A DNA stretch of 64,000 bases. Source: Chaetomium olivaceum (lineage: Eukaryota; Ascomycota; Sordariomycetes; Sordariales; Chaetomiaceae). The stretch covers positions 675,331 through 739,330 of the forward strand of contig JAYWVB010000013.1 of the NCBI GenBank assembly GCA_039881045.1, read 5' to 3'. The stretch's first letter is position 1, and each line of letters opens with the position of its first letter. The notes under the pieces are model-generated. The model was not told the DNA's origin, did not search any database, and worked only from the letters and a program-made list of their open reading frames with translations. The translations under genes and the position numbers were made by a program. Shown one piece after another: positions 10,801-16,931 of the stretch.

Positions 10801-12099
10801 CTCGGTGATGTATCTCCGGGCCGCCTCCAGCTCTTCGGTGGAGAGCTTCCACAAACCAGTGTATCCCAGGTCTTCAGGGTTTGACCCCGGCAACAGTTCG
10901 ATCTTGTGGTCCACGTTCGCCCGGAATGGGGGCAGTGCATCAGACTCTGCCTTGCTGAACACGTCAAGGCAATCGTGGTAACACTCCGGAACCTTTTCAA
11001 GGGCTAGTTGCTGTAGTCGCTCATCGTCACTCTCCAGGGCTGTCTTCAACTCCAAGATCCTGTCGATTTCATGGAGGGTGGTAATTCCCGTTGCCGCTGT
11101 ATGGGGCCCGTTCTTGCGCTGGCTGGCTTTGCGGAAAGCGACAGCGCTGATTATTGCAATGTGGGGAGGCCTTGCTTTATACCAGCCGATAGGGTCCCTC
11201 TTCAAGGTATACGGTCCATGGGCATCCACGCCCTGTTTTGACTGATCTGGCGTTGGTTGGGGTCGCGGCCCGCGCTCTGGGGTCTCAGCCTTCGTTGGGG
11301 GTGGCGTTCCCTGTAGGGCGCGCTCCATTTTGCGGATGCCCTCATCCTGCGCTGCAACCGACGGGGGTTCCGTGAACCTGACCGATCGGGGCAGAATCGT
11401 GACCTTCTGGCGTGCTATTCTGGCTTTCGGCTCCGGCTGGGGCTCCGCCATAGCCTCCAGTTCGGCAATCCGTCTCTTGACTGCAGCCCTGCCGGCTCGG
11501 CGGCGACAGTCCTCTTCTTCCATCAGCTTCTCCCGCCGGCGGATGTCTTCCATGACTTTCGGGTCTGGCTGTCCAACCGGCGACTGATCCAGCGGGATGT
11601 CCATCTTCTGCATCCATTCGGGATTCGGCTCCCATTCGGGTGGGAATAGCAAGCGTCGACGCTTACAGTCGACCAGCACGTCGTGTAGGTCGAACCATTT
11701 CCGGCCGATGATGAGGTCGTGTGGTGAGTCAATGACGATCAGCCATTCGTTGGAGATCGTTCGGTTCTGGATCGTCAGGTGGGCTTTCACACCAAGTTCG
11801 ATAGTCTGTGAGATAGAGCCGTCGAAGCCCCCAACTGGTTGGGGTTCGAAACCAGAGAACTCTTCGCATGCAAGTCGCTTCACTAGCTGCCGGCTGAAAT
11901 CTTTACTGACAAAAAGGTAGCCATTCGCTCCCGTATCGGCCAGGGCATTCGAGGTTGTCAACGAGCTTCCATTGGATGATAAAGTACATGTGGTAAGAAG
12001 CTGTTTACCACCCAGGTACCTCCAGAGGAAACTAGGGTCCTTTCGTGCCACCGCCGATATCGTCCCTGGGAGGGAGTCAATTTTCCCCAGGGTATTCAG
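7858..12099 (-). CDS. pol: Gypsy pol polyprotein (protease, RT, RNase H, integrase, chromodomain), expressed by -1 frameshift
   Basis: The frame is open from the frameshift site to the stop at 7858. Numbering from codon 12051, domains are: protease ADTGANG (about 38-44); reverse transcriptase (about 420-600) with FCVDYRKLNA and YIDDILIF near 549; RNase H ETDASQ near 693; integrase zinc finger with HPGRN near 932 and CMPC near 962; catalytic D in VMDFKEF (about 997), TDRGPQF (about 1057) and an E in GQVENLN (about 1093); and a C-terminal chromodomain (EWEVEKIVASR to EWYPASDF, about 1300-1340) followed by a basic tail RRSRKKK. No in-frame ATG lies near the start, which supports translation as a Gag-Pol fusion. 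Chromodomains in this family steer integration to modified histones. Confidence 0.96.
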   Translation of the reverse strand: MNTLGKIDSLPGTISAVARKDPSFLWRYLGGKQLLTTCTLSSNGSSLTTSNALADTGANGYLFVSKDFSRQLVKRLACEEFSGFEPQPVGGFDGSISQTIELGVKAHLTIQNRTISNEWLIVIDSPHDLIIGRKWFDLHDVLVDCKRRRLLFPPEWEPNPEWMQKMDIPLDQSPVGQPDPKVMEDIRRREKLMEEEDCRRRAGRAAVKRRIAELEAMAEPQPEPKARIARQKVTILPRSVRFTEPPSVAAQDEGIRKMERALQGTPPPTKAETPERGPRPQPTPDQSKQGVDAHGPYTLKRDPIGWYKARPPHIAIISAVAFRKASQRKNGPHTAATGITTLHEIDRILELKTALESDDERLQQLALEKVPECYHDCLDVFSKAESDALPPFRANVDHKIELLPGSNPEDLGYTGLWKLSTEELEAARRYITENLAKGFIEPSNAPWAAPILFALKGDGSLRFCVDYRKLNAMTKKDQYPLPLIDETLARIAQAKVFTKIDIRQAFHRIRIAPECEDLTTFRTRYGAYKFKVMPFGLTNGPATFQRFINNTLMGYLDDFCSAYIDDILIFSATEEEHKIHVRRVLERLREAGLQADLKKCEFHVTETRFLGFIIGTGGVRPDPKKLDAVRLWQRPTTVREVQSFLGFCNFYRRFVREYGRVARPLTNLTRKNTPFVWTDDCQHAFEDLKERLLAEPVLAHFQYGRPTRVETDASQGVVAGVLSQLQDDMQWHPIAYFSETMQGAEVNYHIHDKELLAVVRALQCWRAELIGLKNEDPFLIVSDHEALKYFSTKKLLNIRQAGWAELLSQYNFHITYRPGSENAAADALSRKLEDATTQKAKREAYRTMQIFAPVRTEDREKQGPTIATIMALDEGVPPPPGSGFQMVDDLLEANRMAPELEDWRDRARAGNSEFTLLGDRLLLCHGRLVVPAADNLRTRVIQEVHSRLTTAHPGRNKTTQLVKARYWWPRMTGDIEVFVANCMPCRSSKYPRDKTPGLLKPIPPPQRSWECLVMDFKEFPPDKYGFDNALVMMDRLGKAPWTVPCKKSATARDAARMYYEGPYRMFGLPKEVITDRGPQFRADFIDELSRILGIEWKLATAGHHQTAGQVENLNQYIDQRLRPYVSHFQDNWSRAIPAMDAVQMSLPHDSTGLQPHEVLFGFPMPMPFDWESRTKDFADCTPTERLSREAAQEAARRIQGYVDYARGMIQKAQDRQAEQANRHRRVPDFDVGDHVVIVKQSELTGRPSDKLSFPVTQQHYRILGKTTTGAYRLDVPESWRGSAEFTADRLRRYPNNPLPGQAAENPPGEDVAGEKEWEVEKIVASRTHYGKLQYQAQWRGWDPDAEWYPASDFRNAPAELKRFHDEYPEQAGPPVRLDEWLLAAAEDRFAEPHPDDDRPAAGGRKLRRSRKKK

Positions 12100-12105
12100 T
12101 TTTTT
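12064..12105 (-). promoter_or_regulatory. -1 ribosomal frameshift cassette between gag and pol
   Basis: On the minus strand the slippery heptamer A AAA AAC (12105-12099) is in the gag zero frame and is followed directly by the gag TGA (12098-12096). A 6-nt spacer (12098-12093) leads to a perfect 7-bp stem, CCCTGGG (12092-12086) with CCCAGGG (12070-12064), around a 15-nt loop. A one-base backward slip enters the pol frame exactly. Heptamer, spacing and stem match the standard -1 frameshift architecture. Confidence 0.88.
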
Positions 12106-13223
12106 GCCTCCGAATCGCTGTCAACTGTCGGGCCGACAGGAGTCCTTGCTGACCAGCGTTCCCACAACTGGGCAATGTGGGCTGCACGGTTCGCGTCCGC
12201 AGCTCGGCTTTCCTTCCGTTCTTTGCGTGGGCATTCCCTCGAGAGGTGGCCTTGCTCCCTGCAAATGAAGCAACGGCCCTCCTCATACAAATTCTTGAAG
12301 TCGTCGGCGGATAGCTTGGGAGTCGCCTTGTCTCCCTGTACCGGTCTCGAGGTGCCAGGACGAGACCGCTGAGCGCCTGCCCGGCTACCGCGGGTAACGC
12401 TTCCGCGCGTACGGGGAGGGTCTCTCTCAGCTGAAGCTTGCTTCTCGACCAGCGCAATGCTGGCCCCCTGCTGGGCAAACTGCTCGAAGGTGACCTTCGG
12501 GTCGATGTACGCAGCTGCCAGGGCGATCTGCAAGGTCGTGGGCAGCCGCCGCTTGAATTCGGTCTTCCACTTGGTCTTGGGCTGGCCTGTCTCTCCAGCC
12601 AGCCGAACGAAGTTGTTCTTAAACGCCTGGTAATCGCCACCAGAGCGTAACTTCAAGCCTGCAAATTCGTCGAGGGCCTCCTCGGCCTGGTTCGTATCAT
12701 AGTACTCGTTCCACAGGTGCGTCATGAGCTTCGCCGGGGAGTCGATCCGGTCTGGGTGGGTATCACGGAGGTACGGCATCAGTTCGTCTGCTGCTGTGCC
12801 GCCCAAGCGGCTCTCGATGTACGCCTGCTCAGCATCCTCGCCTGCAAAGTGGTCATGATTGACCGACAATTTCTTCTTCATCTGGCGGTGCCAGACCTCA
12901 AACTTCATCGTGTCTTTCTCGCTGTCGTTGTAGAAGATCGGGGGGTCGGGGAGCTTGACGCTTCGCTTGTCTTTCAGGGTGTTCTCGGGAGCGGGTCGCT
13001 GGGTCGGCTCCTCTGGTTCACTCGGGGTCGCGGTCTCCTGCTGACCGCGCAGGTCGGCAATCAGCTCGAACAGCTCTGCGATCTGTGCATCGCGTTCCGC
13101 CAACTCGGCGACCAGTTCGCTCTTCGTTTTCTTCTGGGCTGTTGTAGCCGTCGTCTTCTGCGTGCGAGCAAGCTGCTCCACAACGCTCTCCTCTCTGGAG
13201 TCTTGGGGGTCGTCCTGGGTCAT
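12096..13223 (-). CDS. gag: Gypsy Gag (375 aa) with CCHC zinc knuckle
   Basis: This is the structural protein of the retrotransposon particle. A coiled-coil-prone N-terminus (ELAERDAQIAELFELIADLR) precedes a capsid-like region with the conserved-looking WNEYYD and LDEFAGLKLRSG segments. An Arg/Gly/Ser linker and a nucleocapsid knuckle follow (CFICREQGHLSREC, about residues 318-331). The ATG at 13223 is the first good start after the 333-nt leader. The ORF ends at the TGA inside the frameshift cassette. Confidence 0.95.
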   Translation of the reverse strand: MTQDDPQDSREESVVEQLARTQKTTATTAQKKTKSELVAELAERDAQIAELFELIADLRGQQETATPSEPEEPTQRPAPENTLKDKRSVKLPDPPIFYNDSEKDTMKFEVWHRQMKKKLSVNHDHFAGEDAEQAYIESRLGGTAADELMPYLRDTHPDRIDSPAKLMTHLWNEYYDTNQAEEALDEFAGLKLRSGGDYQAFKNNFVRLAGETGQPKTKWKTEFKRRLPTTLQIALAAAYIDPKVTFEQFAQQGASIALVEKQASAERDPPRTRGSVTRGSRAGAQRSRPGTSRPVQGDKATPKLSADDFKNLYEEGRCFICREQGHLSRECPRKERKESRAADANRAAHIAQLWERWSARTPVGPTVDSDSEAKN

Positions 13224-13546
13224 CGTGGTCGGTTCTTCTGATCGGCGCGCAATCGCAGCCAGATCGGTTTCGGTTCAGTTCGTTGCCGGCGCACGATGCA
13301 GCCAGGCAGTCGGTTCGTTCTCAGGGGCGCGTAACGCAGCCACAATCAATTCGGTTCGAGCGGCGCTTTCAGCAGCCAGCAAAGTCGGTTCTGTCTTCGG
13401 GCGCGTAACGCAGCCACAATCAATTCGGTTCGAGCGGCGCTTTCAGCAGCCAGCAAAGTCGGTTCTGTCTTCGGGCGCGTAACGCAGCCAGGGGGTTCGT
13501 TCTTCGGGTGGGATATTATTGAAGCCTTCCCAGGCCCTAGTGGTCG
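13224..13546 (-). other. Untranslated leader of the Gypsy element with tandem repeats
   Basis: This lies between the primer site and the gag ATG. It contains two exact tandem 74-bp copies (13332-13405 and 13406-13479) plus partial echoes of their ends (CGCAGCCA and TCGGTTC-type motifs) down to about 13260. It probably carries packaging or translation signals (inference). Confidence 0.8.
13332..13479 (-). repeat. Tandem 2 x 74-bp repeat in the retrotransposon leader
   Basis: TAACGCAGCC recurs at 13332, 13406 and 13480, and the sequence between recurrences is identical in both units. Confidence 0.93.
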
Positions 13547-13556
13547 AGCTTTCGAT
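13547..13556 (-). other. Self-priming-type primer-binding site
   Basis: Directly after the 5' LTR the minus strand reads ATCGAAAGCT rather than a TGG-starting tRNA complement. It is the exact reverse complement of AGCTTTCGAT inside the LTR (13631-13622). Counting the terminal A of the LTR, 11 nt can pair. The first 11 nt of Tf1 mRNA pair with its own primer site in the same way. Confidence 0.85.
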
Positions 13557-13755
13557 TGTGAGGGACGAGTAACATCTAGGCGAGGCACAAGGGCACTGCG
13601 TATGCTGACTCAATTCTGCTAATCGAAAGCTGAAGAAAGAGAGGAAAGATACAAGATAGCGCGTTGGCAACGCGAGAAGGCATGGCCAGAACGGAGCTAG
13701 TCCGGATGCGGAAGTGCACCTCCAAACCCCAACCCTGGGTGCGCTTTCCGTCACA
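13557..13755 (-). repeat. 5' LTR of the Gypsy element
   Basis: It is 199 bp and identical to the 3' LTR. On the minus strand a CT-rich block (CTTTCCTCTCTTTCTTC) ends just before AGCTTTCGAT, which resembles a fungal initiator and predicts the transcript start at about 13631. Confidence 0.96.
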
Positions 13756-13760
13756 GGCCC
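13756..13760. repeat. 5-bp target-site duplication GGCCC, right copy
   Basis: Matches 7587-7591. Confidence 0.95.
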
Positions 13761-14040
13761 GAAGGCGATCGGCCATTTCTCGAAGGTCCGAGAGCTGGGG
13801 CTGAAATCCTCGCGCATCAAGGTCGAGTACTCTCTCAAGAAGGACTTGCTCTTCAAAGTCAGTCAGTTTTCGAAGGTTGGCTGGTATTTCGCGTCGTGGT
13901 TGCTTTCCGGCGCGTCGGTCGCGGAGCGAGCTTCGTGAGACCTCGTAGATCGCAGAAGCTTTTCGGACAGAAAGTTTAGGGTCTTTCTTGAGAGCTTCAA
14001 GCGCAAGGATCATACGAGTTTCTTTTGGAAGAGATTCCAT
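13756..14040 (-). pseudogene. pogo/Fot1 transposase, N-terminal 95 residues
   Basis: The ATG at 14040 starts 51 nt inside the right inverted repeat. The fragment carries a helix-turn-helix of Psq type (SVRKASAIYEVSRSSLRDRR) and the start of the second DNA-binding domain, ending at RLRA where the LTR interrupts. After excision of 7587-13755 the next residues are ARGASGVGPRWANGFVKRH, in the same frame, giving a 550-residue transposase. Beyond 13756 the present frame reads into the LTR. Confidence 0.92.
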
Positions 14041-14091
14041 TTTGTTGTGTGGAGAAAAGTGAGGATAGAGTTGGAAGGTTGTTAGGTGTAA

Positions 14092-14138
14092 AAAAGTGGG
14101 CGCTTCGTTATGGTGGGCGCTTCGTTATGCAAGTACGT
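14092..14138 (-). repeat. Right terminal inverted repeat (47 bp) of the pogo element
   Basis: Perfect inverted copy of 6112-6158, followed by the TA duplication at 14139-14140. Confidence 0.95.
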
Positions 14139-14140
14139 TA

Positions 14141-15069
14141 TGTAAATCGAGTAAAACCCCTTCTTTAGACGGAACTCCGGAACTGTTGTGTTTGGTTTCT
14201 ACAACTTGAGCTTGAGTCCGCTTTTTTTTTTTTTTTTTTTTTTTTTTGGCCCATGGGGTGCTAGTGTAGGGTGCCCTAGATGTTCTCAGGTCCTTTACGT
14301 AGTTGTTAATGTAGTAGATGCCCGACCGAGAACCGTTCGGTGTATCTCGGGGTATTTAGGACTCGGGGATGAACAATGACCAAGCCAAGTGGGTCTGTTG
14401 TGCCGAGTCCATGATTGTAGCCCTGCACAATGGCCCATTCTGGCGGGTGCGCCGTCCCGACGGGAGGCCCTGCAAGCACTTTGTGACCGTCTCACATGGA
14501 CTTTCCCAACCTTTCAACCCTTGCGCAGCTGGTCCGAGTCCCTGGTCCATCGATGGATGACCACAGCAGCGCCCCTTGAGCGCCCCTGCCACAAGACTCA
14601 GGGCGAGCCTTGCACTCCTTTCCTTGGTCTCAAATCCAGTGGAAAAACCCTTGAAAACCCGTCATCCCCCAAATCCTCCAAGTCCCCGATTAAGCGAACG
14701 CAACACTTCCTCCGACTCGACTCTGCCGATCCGATCATACAATAAGATCGACGCTCCGCATTTCCGTGCATCCCGTCTGCATTCCGCACGTGCCCCTCAA
14801 CCATTCTCCCGGCTTCGGCTGGTTTTCAGATCGGCATCCCTTGTTTGGCGCTCGTTGGTAACGCATAATGCACAAATAACTACCGAGTTACATACAGTAC
14901 CTACTTTTAAGTTGGCCCTCGACGCACCACTGCGCCTACTTCGAATCCTCCGAGAAAGCTGCATTCCCCAAGCCAACACGCCCTTACCACCGTTCTCTTA
15001 CGACCGCAGCTTCTCTCCCCGCGACCGATTACGTCGACACACCAACAACATCGAATTCGAGATCGCGGG
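14141..15069. other. Intergenic: T26 tract and upstream region of the phosphatase gene
   Basis: A run of 26 T lies at 14222-14247. The rest is the presumed promoter and 5' leader of the phosphatase gene. Open frames here lack coding character. Confidence 0.55.
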
Positions 15070-16931
15070 ATGGCACATCTTCCCCGGTTCCACCGGCGCA
15101 AAAAGGATGTCGCCGCACCGTCCCTGATCACTAACGACCTCCCTGGCAAGACGACGCCTCCGCCGGGCGATCTACCGCCTGGATCGCCGAAGCGCTCATT
15201 TCAGAAGCTCAGCCCTTTTCGCGTCTTCCAACGCTCGTCTGCCAAGCGAGCCCGGGACTCGCCGCCGGCCTCGCTTCCGCACTCCCCGTCCGCAGCGCCG
15301 CTACCCACCGGCGATTATGCCGACGGACGCCCGGTCTCGCCCATGTCGTTGAAGACGAATCCCGCTAGCGACGAGGGGCAGAAGCCGACGAAACCGCCAA
15401 AAATGCCCGCATTTCTAGACCAGAGCCGCGAAGGTGGGTTCTTTCCGGCACCGTCCCCGTATGCTATCGCTCGGCTAACATCATGAAACCCAGAAATCGA
15501 AAACAAGTTCTCCGAACTCGTCTGGCGCGAGCGCAACCGGCTCATGCAGTCGGTAACGAACCCGTCGCCCGACTTCCGATGGGCCCGTGTGGCCGGCCCC
15601 CACCTGAAGATACTCGACCGGTACCTCAACATCCAGCCGTGGCAGAACAATCGGGTAAAGTTGCAGGTCCCCGAGGGACACTTAGACTATATAAATGCGT
15701 CGCCTATCATCCTGAACCCGTCGTCGTGCCCCACATCCGACGGCTGCTCCAGCGGGGACAGGGAGCCGGACCGATACATCGCCATGCAAGGGCCAAAGGC
15801 GACATCAATAGACCACGCCTGGCGGATGGTGGTGGAACAGCTCGAGAGCCCGGTGTGATCGTCATGTTGACCGAGACGCATGAGGGCATGCTGGAGAAGT
15901 GCTACCCTTACTTTCCCCGCAGCCGAGACGACCCCCCGATCGAGATCAACGAGCACGACGAGTTTGGCGACGGTTTCCGGGCGACAGTCCGGTGCGAAGG
16001 CATGGAAGAAACCCCAGCCGGCGATGCGATCGAGCTACGAAAGCTTGTCATCCGCGTCTACTCGCAACCACAACACCCCGCTACGACGGAAACGGAACCC
16101 ACCAGCCCCCAAACCGAGGACGTTGATGCCGACGCCGACACCAAAATGGGATCTACCTCGGAGGCAACCGCCCCCTCCCCTCCTCCAGAAAACGAAGCGG
16201 ACAACAAACCCGAATCCGAAGACCCCTCACAACCACCACAAGAACCGCCCTACTACGAAAAGACAATCTACCACTTCCTCTACAAGAAATGGCCCGACTT
16301 CGGCGTGCCCTCCCTCGCCGATCTCGACTCCTTTTTTACGCTGATGCGCCTCTCGCGCGAGCTCAACCACTCCCCCGCCAGCCCGCGCATCGTCCACTGC
16401 AGCGCCGGCGTCGGCCGCTCGGGCACCTTTGTCGCGCTCGAGCACCTCATGCGTGAGCTCGACGCCGGGGTGCTCGAGAACTATGACGAGCGCGCCGCCG
16501 AGGCCGGGGCCGTGCCCCTGGCGCCGTCGTTTGATGGGAGTGGTGGGAGTGGTGACAGTGGTCGGGACTCGCCTGCGTCTGGGAGTGGGGGTCGGCGCAG
16601 CCAGAGCCGGAGTGGGAGCCGGAGCGGGAGCCGGAGCGGGAGTGGCTCGAATAGTCCCGTGCTGAGGCTGCAGGGCCAAGGGGAGGATCTTATTTTTGAG
16701 ACGGTCAACCAGCTGCGGGAGCAGCGCCGCACTATGGTGCAGGCGGAGGCGCAGTATCTCTTCCTTTACCGGGTTATGCGGCAGCTGTGGCTGGAGAAGT
16801 ATGCGCCGGAGGCTGGGGCGGTTGGTAGCGGGGAGGGAGAGGGTGTTGAGGAGGGTGGTGGTGGTGGTCGTCGTCGTGAGGATGGGGAACCGGCTGCGAA
16901 GAGGTTGGAGGTTGATCCGTTTGTGGACTGA
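15070..16931 (+). CDS. Classical protein tyrosine phosphatase, with a frameshift in the catalytic domain
   Basis: The product dephosphorylates phosphotyrosine. The model is join(15070..15433,15494..16931) with a 60-nt intron (GTGGGT, GCTAAC, CAG). The N-terminal 120 residues are basic and Ser/Pro-rich. The PTP domain begins at FSELVWRERNRLM. It shows NNRVKLQVPEGHLDYINAS, the WPD loop (KKWPDFGVPS), the signature HCSAGVGRSG and a Q-loop region (QRRTMVQAEAQY). Two unusual insertions are present: a Thr/Pro/Glu-rich stretch (about 16070-16250) and a Ser/Gly/Arg repeat (about 16525-16665) between the P-loop and Q-loop. At 15853-15858 the frame breaks: LESPV meets TGA, while VIVMLTETHEG continues one frame over. 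Dropping one GT from GTGTG, or adding one base, restores it. It may be a Pyp/PTP1-type enzyme; the exact orthologue is not assigned. Confidence 0.85.

Larger units (their letters stand above)
7592..13755 (-). mobile_element. Complete Ty3/Gypsy chromodomain LTR retrotransposon (6,164 bp)
   Basis: The 199-bp LTRs at 7592-7790 and 13557-13755 are identical, begin TG and end CA, and are flanked by the 5-bp duplication GGCCC (7587-7591 and 13756-13760). Reading on the minus strand, the order is 5' LTR, self-priming-type primer site, leader, gag, -1 frameshift site, pol (PR-RT-RH-IN-chromodomain), polypurine tract, 3' LTR. Both ORFs are intact. Identical LTRs and open frames indicate a very recent insertion and no sign of RIP-type decay. 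The domain order and terminal chromodomain place it among the fungal chromoviruses. Confidence 0.97.
6112..14138 (-). mobile_element. Fot1/pogo-type DNA transposon, split by a Gypsy retrotransposon
   Basis: The ends are perfect 47-bp inverted repeats (6112-6158 and 14092-14138) flanked by TA duplications. Removing the retroelement and one target duplication (7587-13755) leaves 1,858 bp with one transposase gene on the minus strand. The remaining frame runs uninterrupted across the restored junction, so the transposon was probably intact when it was hit. It can no longer make its own transposase, but its ends look suitable for mobilisation by one supplied elsewhere (inference). Confidence 0.95.

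Noticed and set aside
13530..13556. A tRNA-type primer-binding site for the Gypsy element
   Set aside because: The sequence after the LTR does not begin TGG. The self-complementary match to the LTR explains it better.
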